Assembly (NCBI GenBank): GCA_015655445.1
Contig: JAATFA010000024.1
Location: 1-36,094 of the forward strand
Direction of reading: 5' to 3'
Length of the DNA stretch: 36,094 bases
Source of the DNA: Actinomycetales bacterium
Lineage (GTDB): Bacteria; Actinomycetota; Actinomycetes; Actinomycetales; Microbacteriaceae
Shown here: positions 24,868-32,764 of the stretch, one piece after another
Layout: each line of letters opens with the position of its first letter
Position numbering within the stretch: position 1 is the stretch's first letter
Program-made: the position numbers and the translations under genes
The notes under the pieces: model-generated
What the model was told of the DNA's origin: nothing
The model's input: the letters and a program-made list of their open reading frames with translations, nothing else
The model's database searches: none

Positions 24868-25947
24868 TCAGCGGGCGGGCACCGCCGCGGGACGCTCGAC
24901 GGTCGTCGTGAGCTCGACGACGCGGTGCTCGGCGCCGGCCACGAGCACCGACTCCATGATGTCGAGCACGTGCAGCGCGAGCTCGCCCGAGGCGCGGTGG
25001 GGCGTGCCCGCCGCGATCGCCTCAGCGAGGTCGACGAGGCCGATGCCGCGCCCGCCGTCCGGGAACCCCGCCGCGGGGGGCACCTGCCGCCACTCCGGCT
25101 CCGCCGTCGTGAACACCTCGACCGGCTCCGAGAAGCGGTTCGGATCCGGCACCGCGAGCGTGCCCTGCGTGCCGTAGAGCTCGAAGAGGGGCGCACGCGA
25201 CGCCCACACCTCGAAGCTCACCGTGACCGTCGAGGAGACGCCGCTCGCGTGCTCGAGGATCGCCGACACGTGCGTGTCCACCTCGACCGGCACGGGAGTG
25301 CCCGCGCGCGGCCCCGTCGCGACGACGCGCTCCCGCGCCGAGCGCGTCGTCGACCCGGCCACGCGCACGACGGGGCCGAGGAAGGTGACGAGGCTCGTGA
25401 GGTAGTACGGGCCCATGTCGAGCAGCGGGCCGCCTCCCGGCTGGTAGTAGAACTGCGGGGAGGGATGCCACCGCTCGTGCCCGGGCGAGGACCAGTGCAC
25501 GCTCGCGCCGACCGCGTCCCCGATCGCGCCGCCGTCGAGCACGGCGCGCGCCGTCTGGATGCCCGTGCCGAGCACGGTGTCGGGCGCGCAGCCGACGCGC
25601 ACGCCGCGCTCGGCGGCGAGGCGCAGCACCTCGGCGCCCTGCGCGACCGTGAGCGCGAGCGGCTTCTCGCTGAAGACGTGCTTGCCGGCCTCGATCGCGC
25701 GCCGGTCGATCTCCGCGTGCGCCGCAGGGATCGTGAGGTTGAGCACGACGTCGACGCGCGGGTCGACGAGCAGCTCGTCGACCGTGAGGGCGTCCGCGCC
25801 CTGCTCGGCGCCCGCCGCGGCGGCCCGCTCGGCGTCGATGTCGGCGACGGCGACGAGCTCGAGCTCAGGCGTGCGCGCGAACGTCGCGAAGTACTGGGCG
25901 CTGATCGTGCCGACGCCGACGACGCCGACCCTCAGCGCGCCGCCCAC
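24868..25947 (-). CDS. Gfo/Idh/MocA-family dehydrogenase (copy 2, ThuB-like partner of ThuA)
   Basis: A 359-residue NAD(P)-dependent sugar dehydrogenase: Rossmann GVGTIS (11-16), ADIDAE at the second strand end, EKP at 94-96 (FSEKPLALT) and a C-terminal domain with DMGPYYLTSL. It begins at GTG 25947, preceded by GAGAGGGG, inside the 3' end of the ThuA-like gene (16-base overlap). In rhizobia, ThuA and the Gfo-type ThuB are coupled and form 3-keto derivatives of trehalose and sucrose, so this pair may do the same on another glycoside. Substrate is unknown. It is transcribed toward the transport operon but is separated from it by a promoter region. Confidence 0.9.
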   Translation of the reverse strand: MGGALRVGVVGVGTISAQYFATFARTPELELVAVADIDAERAAAAGAEQGADALTVDELLVDPRVDVVLNLTIPAAHAEIDRRAIEAGKHVFSEKPLALTVAQGAEVLRLAAERGVRVGCAPDTVLGTGIQTARAVLDGGAIGDAVGASVHWSSPGHERWHPSPQFYYQPGGGPLLDMGPYYLTSLVTFLGPVVRVAGSTTRSARERVVATGPRAGTPVPVEVDTHVSAILEHASGVSSTVTVSFEVWASRAPLFELYGTQGTLAVPDPNRFSEPVEVFTTAEPEWRQVPPAAGFPDGGRGIGLVDLAEAIAAGTPHRASGELALHVLDIMESVLVAGAEHRVVELTTTVERPAAVPAR

Positions 25948-26642
25948 AGCAGGCCCCTCTCGATGATCGTGCGCACCTGGGGCACCTCGAGCACCTCGAC
26001 TCGGTGCCCGGGCGTCGAGACGAAGATGCGGCCCTTGCCCCACTGTCGCGTCCACACGGCGGGCGAGGTGATGGGCCGCGTCCACGGGTCCCACGGCCGC
26101 ACGGCCTGCGTCGTCGTCGCGAGCACGTCGATGTAGTCGTCGTGCAGCACCCAGTACTGCTCGGTCACGAGCTCGAAGTCGTCGATGCCCTGGGTGATCG
26201 GATGGGTGCGGCCGAGCTCGGTGATCTCGATCCGGTGCGGCACGTAGTTGTCCGACTGCTCGCCCGTGCGCTCGTCCGGGTGCTTGCCGGGATGGGCGGC
26301 GAACTGGCCGCCGATGAGCTGCAGGTAGTCGGCCGTGTTGCGGTAGGAGTCCGCGATGCCCCCGTGCCATCCGGCGAGGCCCGTGCCGTTCTCGACGGCG
26401 GAGCGGAGCCCCTCGAACTCGTCCTTCTCGATCGTCGACATCGTGTTCGTCTGCACGATGAGGTCGACGTCGGCCATGAAGGCCTCGTCCGCGTAGACCG
26501 CGGGCGAGCCCTCGACGCGCACGGCGAACCCGTTCCGCTCGAGGAACGGGATGAAGAGATCGGTGGACTCGACCGGCTGGTGCCCGTCCCACCCCCCGCG
26601 GACGACGAGGGCCTGACGGGGGACGTGCGCGCTGCTGGACAT
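25932..26642 (-). CDS. ThuA-like (trehalose utilisation) domain protein
   Basis: A 236-residue class-I glutamine-amidotransferase-like fold of the ThuA family. Seen: ALVVRGGWDGHQP at the N-terminus, the strand DLIVQTNTMS, GLAGWHGGIADSYRN (near 88-102), LIGGQFAAHPGKH, and the closing strand GKGRIFVSTPGHRVEV. Family proteins occur with Gfo/Idh/MocA dehydrogenases and are implicated in 3-keto-sugar hydrolysis or conversion. No catalytic Cys of true amidotransferases is present. ATG at 26642 with GAGGATC just upstream; a TTGTCC-18-TAGCGT promoter lies about 65 bases further. Confidence 0.93.
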   Translation of the reverse strand: MSSSAHVPRQALVVRGGWDGHQPVESTDLFIPFLERNGFAVRVEGSPAVYADEAFMADVDLIVQTNTMSTIEKDEFEGLRSAVENGTGLAGWHGGIADSYRNTADYLQLIGGQFAAHPGKHPDERTGEQSDNYVPHRIEITELGRTHPITQGIDDFELVTEQYWVLHDDYIDVLATTTQAVRPWDPWTRPITSPAVWTRQWGKGRIFVSTPGHRVEVLEVPQVRTIIERGLLWAAR

Positions 26643-26704
26643 GATCCTCGATCCGAGACGTGGTGGACGCCGGCGGGTAGCCGCGGCCGCCGCGCCGTGA
26701 CCTC

Positions 26705-26764
26705 ACGCTAGCCGCCGCGGAGGGAGAGGGACAAGTTGCCGCGCTCGACCGAAATGTTTCTCGG
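26705..26764 (-). promoter_or_regulatory. Promoter and operator-like palindrome upstream of thuA-like gene
   Basis: On the minus strand TTGTCC (26734-26729) is 18 bases from TAGCGT (26710-26705). Fifteen bases upstream of -35, CCGAAATGTTTCTCGG (26749-26764) holds the palindrome GAAATGTTTC. The remaining 26643-26881 gap to the divergent dehydrogenase gene shows nothing else. Confidence 0.5.
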
Positions 26765-26881
26765 GCATCCGCATCGTCGCACGCCACCCGCTTCCGCCTC
26801 CTCGGCGGCCCCTCCCCCTGCTCCGCCCACGGACGAGCGGAGTGCCGTGGGGCGCGCGCCCCTCGAGCAGCTGCAGGATGG

Positions 26882-28012
26882 GTGAGTGATGAACCCGTCC
26901 CCGGACCAGCGCTGATGCGCGCCGCCGTCCTCCGCGCGCCCGGAGCGCCGCTCGCGATCGAGGACGTCCACCTCGACCCACCCCGCCGCGGCGAGCTGCG
27001 CGTGCGCATCGAGGCCGCGGGCGTGTGCCACACCGACTACCACTACATGACCGGCGACATGACGTGCCCGCTGCCGATCGTCCTCGGCCACGAGGGCGCG
27101 GGCGTCGTCGAGGAGGTCGGGCCCGGCTCCGCCGGCCGCGTGCACGTCGGCGAGCGCGTCGCGCTCCTGTGGCGGCCCCACTGCGGGCGCTGCGCGATGT
27201 GCGTGCGCGGCAACCCCGCGATGTGCGAGCTCGGACGCGTGCAGGCGACGACCGGCGGCCTGCCGGACGGCACCTCCCGGCTGAGCGAGGACGGCGCGAC
27301 CGTGCACCACTTCCTCGGCGTGTCGTGCTTCGCGGAGCACGTCGTCGTGTCCGAGGACGCCGTCGTGCCCGTGCCCGACGGCGTCCCACCCGCGATCGCC
27401 GCGATCGCCGGCTGCGCCGTCATCACGGGCGCGGGCGCAGCGCTCAACGCCGTGCCGGATCCCGCGGGCACGGCGCTCGTCGTCGTCGGCGCGGGCGGCG
27501 TCGGGCTCGCCGCCGTCATGGGCGCGCGCCTGCGCGCAGCCGAGCCCGTGATCGTGCTGGACGTCGATCCCGGAAAGTTCGAGCTCGCGCGCCGCGTCGG
27601 CGCCGACGTGACGCTCGACGCGCGCGACCCCGCCGTCGTCGAGGCGGTGCTCGCGCTCGCGCCCTCCGGCGTGCCCGCAGTCATCGACGCCGTCGGCCGT
27701 CCGGAGACGATCGAGCGCTCGTTCGCGATGCTCGCCCCGACCGGCACGCTCGCTGTCGTGGGCCTCACGCGCGCCGACGCGCGCGTCGCGCTGCCCGTCA
27801 ACGAGCTCGTGCAGCGCCAGAAGCGCGTCGTCGGGGCCCTCTACGGCGCGAGCAACCCCTTCGTCGACCTCCCGCGCATCTTCGCGCTCTACCTCGCCGG
27901 GCGGCTCCCGCTCGACGAGCTGCTCGGCGCGACGCGACCGCTCGAGGACGTCAACGACACGTACGCGGAGCTCGCGCGCGGCTCCGTCGGCCGCACGATC
28001 CTCGTGCCCTGA
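26882..28012 (+). CDS. Zinc-dependent alcohol dehydrogenase (medium-chain)
   Basis: A 376-residue MDR enzyme that oxidises an alcohol with NAD(P). Catalytic-zinc ligands Cys49 (GVCHTDYH) and His70/Glu71 (GHEGAG), the structural-zinc set Cys101, Cys104, Cys107 and Cys115, and the Rossmann GAGGVG at about 208 are all present; the class III-like middle with TTGGLPDGTSRLS is also seen. The start GTG at 26882 follows GCAGGATGG; ATG 11 residues in is an alternative. It diverges from the ThuA gene, and its 3' end converges with SMP-30 across a hairpin. The substrate may be a sugar alcohol or other alcohol. Confidence 0.93.
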   Translation: MSDEPVPGPALMRAAVLRAPGAPLAIEDVHLDPPRRGELRVRIEAAGVCHTDYHYMTGDMTCPLPIVLGHEGAGVVEEVGPGSAGRVHVGERVALLWRPHCGRCAMCVRGNPAMCELGRVQATTGGLPDGTSRLSEDGATVHHFLGVSCFAEHVVVSEDAVVPVPDGVPPAIAAIAGCAVITGAGAALNAVPDPAGTALVVVGAGGVGLAAVMGARLRAAEPVIVLDVDPGKFELARRVGADVTLDARDPAVVEAVLALAPSGVPAVIDAVGRPETIERSFAMLAPTGTLAVVGLTRADARVALPVNELVQRQKRVVGALYGASNPFVDLPRIFALYLAGRLPLDELLGATRPLEDVNDTYAELARGSVGRTILVP

Positions 28013-28082
28013 CCCGTCCGGCCGGCCCCGCCGGCCCGCGCCCCTCGCGGGCCCCGCCCCCGTCCCCCGCGGGCCTCCTGCT

Positions 28083-28146
28083 CGCGCCGGCGTGTCTGGC
28101 GTGCGCGCCCGGAGTTCCGGCCGCGCGAGCCAGACACGCCGGCGCG
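28083..28146. terminator. Long near-perfect hairpin between convergent genes
   Basis: Outer arms are 18 perfect bases, CGCGCCGGCGTGTCTGGC and its complement; inside them GCGCGCCCGG-AGTT-CCGGCCGCGC pairs with one mismatch, so nearly all 64 bases fold. It sits between the plus-strand dehydrogenase stop (28012) and the minus-strand lactonase stop (28178), as expected of a two-way terminator. Confidence 0.65.
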
Positions 28147-28177
28147 TGCAGAGGGAGGAGGCGGGGCGGGGAGGGGG

Positions 28178-29077
28178 TCAGGCGGCGCAGGCGGGCAGCG
28201 GCGCGCCCGCGACGCCGGGCTCGACCGCGAAGACGGATCCCGCCTCCGGCTCGGCGTCCTCGCCGCGCCCCAGCCGCGATGTCGTGATGTAGAGCGTGCG
28301 CAGGTCGTCGCCGCCGAAAGCGCACGCCGTGACGTGGGCGACGGGCAGCTCGACGACCGCGTCGAGCGATCCATCCGGCGCGTACAGCTGCACGCGAGCG
28401 CCACCCCACAGCGCGACCCACAGGCCGCCCTCGGCGTCGACCGCCATCCCGTCCGGATGCCCGTCCCCCGCCTCGACGATCCGCGCGAACGTGCGGCGCG
28501 CGCCGAAGCCGCCGTCCGGCGCCACCTCGAACGCGTCGATGCGGTCGGTCGGCGTGTCGACGTAGAAGGCGGTCGCGCCCGCGGCGTCCCACTGCAGTCC
28601 GTTCGAGATCGTCACGCCCTCGAGCACGACGTGGCACGAGCGATCCGCGTCGAGACGGTAGAGCGTCCCGGCGCCCGGTGACCCGTCGTACGCCATCGTG
28701 CCGCAATAGAAGCGGCCCGCCGGGTCGCAGCAGCCGTCGTTCATGCGCACGCGCGGATCGTCCAGGACGGGCGGCAGGGTCTCGACGAGGGCGAGGGCGT
28801 CGTCGAGGATCGCGAACCCGTGCTCGATCGCGACGACGAAGCCGCCGGCACGACGCGCGCGGATCGCGGCCGCGACACGGTCCCCGACGGGATGCCGCTG
28901 CGGCGCCCCGGCCCCGGCTCCCGACCCGGCTCCCGCCCCCGAGCCGGCTCCCGGCGTCCACTCGAGCACGTCGCCCGCGAGCATGTCGACGTACAGGAGA
29001 CGGCGCGCGGCCGCATCCCAGAACGGGCCCTCGGCGTGCGCGGCGACGCTCCCGGTCACACGCTCCGCTCGCGTCAC
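28178..29077 (-). CDS. SMP-30/gluconolactonase-like protein
   Basis: A 299-residue six-bladed beta-propeller lactonase that opens aldonolactones to acids. Metal-site residues are visible: Glu in AEGPFWD, Asn in RMNDGCCDPAGRFYCGTM, Asn in SNGLQWD, and the Asp in GHPDGMAVDAEGGLWV. A Gly/Ala/Ser insertion (GAGSGAGAGSGAGAG) encoded at 28909-28953 sits in an early blade. I start at GTG 29077, with GAAGGGACG upstream. With the Gfo and alcohol dehydrogenases making lactones and the enolase-superfamily enzyme dehydrating acids, it completes an oxidative route. Confidence 0.92.
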   Translation of the reverse strand: MTRAERVTGSVAAHAEGPFWDAAARRLLYVDMLAGDVLEWTPGAGSGAGAGSGAGAGAPQRHPVGDRVAAAIRARRAGGFVVAIEHGFAILDDALALVETLPPVLDDPRVRMNDGCCDPAGRFYCGTMAYDGSPGAGTLYRLDADRSCHVVLEGVTISNGLQWDAAGATAFYVDTPTDRIDAFEVAPDGGFGARRTFARIVEAGDGHPDGMAVDAEGGLWVALWGGARVQLYAPDGSLDAVVELPVAHVTACAFGGDDLRTLYITTSRLGRGEDAEPEAGSVFAVEPGVAGAPLPACAA

Positions 29078-29446
29078 GTCCGTCCCTTCGTCGACGATCC
29101 GGCTCCGCGCGGTACACGACCGCGCGTCGTCCGCCGCGCGCCACAGCGGGAGGCGAGCGACGTCGTCAGGGTACAGCCTCTGCAGCAGGCACCGGTTGCG
29201 TCCGATCGGCCCCCGCCTTCGGCGTCCCCCGCTGCTCGAGCTGCCGCCTCGCCACCACCCGGGACGATACGGTCCACGCGGATGCCGAACGGCCGTCCTG
29301 CACGGTTCTCGCGGATGGAGACGAGCGCTTCGCCCTTCGTCGCGGTGAGGGAGAGACCACACCCGCGTCGACGGTAGGCTCGACCGCGCGCACCGTCGCG
29401 CCCCTCGCCGCCACGAGGCCTGGAGCAGAAGCGAGAGAGACATCCC
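29078..29446. other. 369-base intergenic region between divergent SMP-30 and Gfo genes
   Basis: I see no clear gene, no convincing promoter pair and no strong palindrome. Open frames on the minus strand contain coding-like words (SIRENRAGRPFGIRVDRIV), but in different frames and without a recognisable family, so a decayed gene is possible but unproven. It should hold the divergent promoters. Confidence 0.4.
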
Positions 29447-30427
29447 ATGACCCTTCGGATCGGCATCCTCGGCGCCGCCGGCATCGCGCCCGCCGCCGTC
29501 ATCCGCCCCGCCCTGCGGCGCACCGACGTCGAGGTGCGCGCGGTCGCCTCCCGCCGCGCGGGCGCGGCGCGGGAGTACGCGGACCGCTACGGCATACCCG
29601 TCGCCCACGACTCCTACGAGTCGCTGCTCGCCGACCCCCAGGTCGACCTCGTCTACAACGCGCTGCCCCCCTCCGAGCACGCCGACTGGTCGATCGCCGC
29701 GTTGCGGGCGGGCAAACACGTGCTGTGCGAGAAGCCGTTCGCGATGAACGCGCGCGAGGCGCAGGCGATGGTCGCCGTCGCGCGCGAGACGGGCCTGCGG
29801 CTCATCGAGGCGTTCCACGACCGGTACCACCCGCTCAGCGCGCGCGTCGCCGAGATCGTCGGCTCCGGCCGTCTCGGCACGCTGCGCACGCTGCGCGCGG
29901 TCTTCGCGGCGTCGATCCCGTTCAGCGACTCCTCGATCCGGCACGTGCCCGAGCTCGGCGGCGGCGCCCTCATGGACCTCGGCTGCTACCCCGTCCACTG
30001 GCTGCGCGCGCTGCTCGGCGAGGAGCCGGAGGTCACCGGCGCGACCGCGACGACGAACCCGCTCGGCGCGGACCAGTCGATCGAGGCGACCCTCGCGTTC
30101 CCGTCCGGCGCGGTCGCGACGGTCGCCGCGAGCATGGACGACGGGCCGCTCGTGCAGACCCTCGACGTCGAGGGGGACGATGGACGCCTGCACGTCGAGG
30201 GCCTCGTCTTCCCGTGGCGGGGACACACCATCCGCGAGGAGACAGGGCGCGTCGACCGATCGGAGACCGTGGCCGGCGGCGAGACGTACGACCACCAGCT
30301 CGCCGGGGTCGTCAACGCCATCACGACGGATGCGCCGGCGCTCACCGAGGGCGAGGATCCGATCGCGAACATGCGCGTCATCGACGCGATCTATGCCGCG
30401 GCCGGCATATCCCGCGACCTCCGCTGA
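29447..30427 (+). CDS. Gfo/Idh/MocA-family dehydrogenase (copy 3)
   Basis: A 326-residue NAD(P)-dependent oxidoreductase: Rossmann GAAGIA (9-14), EKP at 95-97 (LCEKPFAMN), AFHDRYHPL near 127 and the catalytic-helix region GGGALMDLGCYPVHWLRALLGEEP. It is shorter than copies 1 and 2 and close to the trans-dihydrodiol/xylose-dehydrogenase type of the family, where the substrate may be an aldopentose or glucose. RBS GAGAGAG 7-12 bases before the ATG. It is single, divergent from SMP-30 and convergent with an aldo/keto reductase gene. Confidence 0.92.
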   Translation: MTLRIGILGAAGIAPAAVIRPALRRTDVEVRAVASRRAGAAREYADRYGIPVAHDSYESLLADPQVDLVYNALPPSEHADWSIAALRAGKHVLCEKPFAMNAREAQAMVAVARETGLRLIEAFHDRYHPLSARVAEIVGSGRLGTLRTLRAVFAASIPFSDSSIRHVPELGGGALMDLGCYPVHWLRALLGEEPEVTGATATTNPLGADQSIEATLAFPSGAVATVAASMDDGPLVQTLDVEGDDGRLHVEGLVFPWRGHTIREETGRVDRSETVAGGETYDHQLAGVVNAITTDAPALTEGEDPIANMRVIDAIYAAAGISRDLR

Positions 30428-30503
30428 CCCCCGGTCCCCGGTCCGCCGCCCGCCGCCCCGCCAACGGCCGAAGTGTGAGTGCGCCCGGCGGCGCGCGGCG
30501 GCG

Positions 30504-31457
30504 TCAGTCGAGCCAGAGCTCGCGCGGCGGCGTGAGCGCGGCGAGCTCGTCCCAGAGGTCGTCGGGCACGTCGACCGCGAGCAGGGCGAGGGTCTGCCCC
30601 ACGCGCCCGGCCGACGAGATGCCCACGACCGTCGAGTCGACGAACGACGCTCGCGCCGAGAACTGGAGCGCCGCGGCCGCGAGCGGCACGCCTCGTGCCT
30701 CGCACGCCTCCCTCATCGCGCGCGCACGCTCGGCGATGAGGCCGTCGCGCTCGCCGTACGCGTACTTGGGCTGCGCCTCCGGACCCTTCACGAGGATCCC
30801 GCCGCCGTAGGGCGCCGCGTTGACGACCCCGACGCCGCGCTCGGCCGCGTCCTGGAAGAGGTCCTCGGCCGAACGATCCATGAGCGTGTAGCGGTTGTGC
30901 GACAGCACGACCTCGAACACGTCCGTGTCCAGGTAGCGGCGCAGGAGGTGCACGGGGCCGCCCGCGACGCCGATGTGGTCGACGAGGCCGCTCTCGCGCA
31001 GGGCGTCAAGCGCCGTCACGGGGCCGTCGGGGGCCATGCCCTCCTCGAAGGTGATGCGCTCGGGGTCGTGCAGGTAGAGCAGCTCGAGGTGGTCGAGCCC
31101 GAGCCGCTCGAGGCTCTCCTCGACGGACGCGCGCACGCGCGCCCCCGAGAAGTCGCCCGTCTCCGGGTCGGGGTCGACCTTCGTCGCGAGCACGAAACCC
31201 TCCGGCAGCCCGCCGCGCCGACGGATGGCCGCGCCGATGCGCTTCTCGCTCTCGCCGTGCTCGCCGTAGCCGTTGGAGGTGTCGAGGAAGCGGATGGGGC
31301 TGTCGAAGACCGCCTCGACCGCCGCGATCGCGCGCTCCTCCTCGACCTCGTAGCCGTACAGCCGGGCCATGCTTGCGAGCGGGCTCGTACCGATGCACAC
31401 GGGCGTGACGAGGATGCCGGTGTCGCCGAGGGGACGCGGCGCGAGGGGGATGCTCAT
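30504..31457 (-). CDS. Aldo/keto reductase (L-fucose/aldose 1-dehydrogenase-like)
   Basis: A 317-residue AKR barrel. Tetrad residues: Asp/Tyr in DTSNGYGEHGESE, Lys in LATKVDP, His in LLYLHDPE. The N-terminus RPLGDTGILVTPVCIGTSPLASM and the middle AAPYGGGILVKGPEAQPKY resemble D-threo-aldose/L-fucose 1-dehydrogenases, which oxidise aldoses at C1 to lactones, fitting the SMP-30 lactonase nearby. It lies 69 bases below the LacI-type gene on the same strand; the gap holds three 19-base direct repeats. The start ATG lacks a strong RBS. Confidence 0.92.
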   Translation of the reverse strand: MSIPLAPRPLGDTGILVTPVCIGTSPLASMARLYGYEVEEERAIAAVEAVFDSPIRFLDTSNGYGEHGESEKRIGAAIRRRGGLPEGFVLATKVDPDPETGDFSGARVRASVEESLERLGLDHLELLYLHDPERITFEEGMAPDGPVTALDALRESGLVDHIGVAGGPVHLLRRYLDTDVFEVVLSHNRYTLMDRSAEDLFQDAAERGVGVVNAAPYGGGILVKGPEAQPKYAYGERDGLIAERARAMREACEARGVPLAAAALQFSARASFVDSTVVGISSAGRVGQTLALLAVDVPDDLWDELAALTPPRELWLD

Positions 31458-31463
31458 GCTGCC

Positions 31464-31518
31464 CGACCCTACTCGCCGGCGTCGACCCCACTCGCCGGCC
31501 CCGACCCTAGTCGCCGGC
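31464..31518. repeat. Three tandem copies of a 17-base motif, period 19
   Basis: CGACCCTACTCGCCGGC (31464-31480), CGACCCCACTCGCCGGC (31483-31499) and CGACCCTAGTCGCCGGC (31502-31518) occur in the gap upstream of the aldo/keto reductase start. Each differs from the next at one or two bases. The function may be regulatory. Confidence 0.85.
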
Positions 31519-31526
31519 CCCGCGCC

Positions 31527-32567
31527 TCACGATGCGAGGCGGACGTCCGTGAGCGCGCGCGTGCTGTTCCGCACGACGAGTCGCGTGGCGAGGTCGAGGC
31601 GCAGGTTGTCGTCCTGGCGCTCGTGTCGCAGTCGCAGCACGAGCCGTGTCGCCTCCTCCGCCATCTCGGTGAGCGGCTGGCGCACGGTCGTGAGCGGGGG
31701 TCCCGCCCACTTCGCGATCTTGAGGTCGTCGTAGCCGACGACCGAGAGCTCGTCGGGGATCGACACCCCGCGCGCTCGCGCGGCCTCGTAGACGCCGAGC
31801 GCATGCAGGTCGCTGCTCGCGAAGATCGCCGTCGGCGGCGTCGGCAGGTCGAGCAGCTCACCGCCGCGCACGACGCCGTCCTCGTGGTGGAATCCCCCGC
31901 CCACGACGTACTCCGGTCGGTGCTCGATGCCCGCCGCGTCGAGCGCCGCGCGGTATCCGGAGAGCCGGGCGGTCGAGCACATCATGTCGTCCGGGCCTGT
32001 GATGATCGCGATCCTGGTGTGGCCGAGCTCGATGAGGTGGCGCGTCGCGAGGAAGCCGCCGGACCAGTTGGCGGACCCGATCGCGGGCACGTCGGGCGCG
32101 GGGTCGCCCGCGGGATCGACGATGACGAAGGGGATGTTGCGCGTACGCAGCCGGTGCTTGTGGTCCACGGAGAGGTCGGAGAAGATGAGGATCACGCCCG
32201 CCGGACGCCGGCGCAGGACGCCGTCGATCCAGTCCGGGCTCGGCGAGTGGCGGTCGCCGCTCTCCGTGAGCACGACGCTCATGCCGTTCTCGCGCGCGAT
32301 GCGCTCGACGCCGGCGATGATCTCGATCGCCCACGCACTGTCGATCTCGCTGAACACGAGCTCGATGAGGGGCACGGTGGCCTCGGGCGAGGTGCGTCGG
32401 TTGTAGCCGTGGTCGCGCAGGAGCTCCTCCACGCGGGAGCGAGTGGCGTCGGAGACGCCCGCGCGGCCGTTGAGGACCTTCGAGACGGTCGAGATCGACA
32501 CGGATGCGTCGGCGGCGACCCGCGAGAGCGTCGTCCGGCTCGGCCGCGTCGTCGCTTCACCCGACAT
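31527..32567 (-). CDS. LacI-family transcriptional regulator
   Basis: A 346-residue repressor. The HTH (residues 12-37: TLSRVAADASVSISTVSKVLNG) is followed by a hinge (RSRVEELLRDHGYN) and a periplasmic-binding-like core with SEIDSAWAIEIIAGVE, VDPAGDPAPDVPAIG, IAIITGP and SVVGYDDLKIAKWAGPPLTTVRQP. It diverges from the GH3 gene across a 197-base gap with a promoter and operator-like palindrome that it may bind. The ATG has no Shine-Dalgarno; TACAGT ends 7 bases before it (32575-32580), so the message may be leaderless. It is on the same strand as the aldo/keto reductase. Confidence 0.95.
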   Translation of the reverse strand: MSGEATTRPSRTTLSRVAADASVSISTVSKVLNGRAGVSDATRSRVEELLRDHGYNRRTSPEATVPLIELVFSEIDSAWAIEIIAGVERIARENGMSVVLTESGDRHSPSPDWIDGVLRRRPAGVILIFSDLSVDHKHRLRTRNIPFVIVDPAGDPAPDVPAIGSANWSGGFLATRHLIELGHTRIAIITGPDDMMCSTARLSGYRAALDAAGIEHRPEYVVGGGFHHEDGVVRGGELLDLPTPPTAIFASSDLHALGVYEAARARGVSIPDELSVVGYDDLKIAKWAGPPLTTVRQPLTEMAEEATRLVLRLRHERQDDNLRLDLATRLVVRNSTRALTDVRLAS

Positions 32568-32674
32568 GACGACAACTGTAGCGGCGTCCGTTCCCCGCCA
32601 TCCGGCGACGGCGCCTCCCCAGCCCGCCCCTCGGGACGCGGCGACGCCCAGCGCTCCGCCAGCGCTGAGCGCCC

Positions 32675-32704
32675 TTGACCCCCGTTTCCGCGCAAACGTA
32701 TACT
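32675..32704 (+). promoter_or_regulatory. Strong sigma-70 promoter of the GH3 gene (TTGACC-18-TATACT)
   Basis: TTGACC at 32675-32680, an 18-base spacer and TATACT at 32699-32704; both boxes match the consensus at five of six positions, the best in the window. Transcription would start near 32711, about 55 bases before the ATG. Confidence 0.8.
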
Positions 32705-32718
32705 GCCGCGGTTACAAC

Positions 32719-32742
32719 AGTTTCGTCACCGAGAACGAAACT
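32719..32742. promoter_or_regulatory. Operator-like palindrome AGTTTCGT-8-ACGAAACT
   Basis: A perfect 8-base inverted repeat with an 8-base centre, about 8 bases downstream of the predicted GH3 transcription start: an ideal repressor site. LacI-type or ROK-type regulators are nearby candidates. Confidence 0.65.
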
Positions 32743-32764
32743 TTCAGGACCAAGGGTGGTGACG

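Noticed and set aside
29166-29414. 82-codon frame in the gap between SMP-30 and Gfo genes
   Set aside because: No recognisable motif or ribosome site, and competing frames look equally coding-like; a decayed gene cannot be distinguished from chance.
32675-32764. N-terminal extension of the GH3 protein
   Set aside because: The TTG start would be the -35 box of the promoter and the extension would cover promoter and operator.
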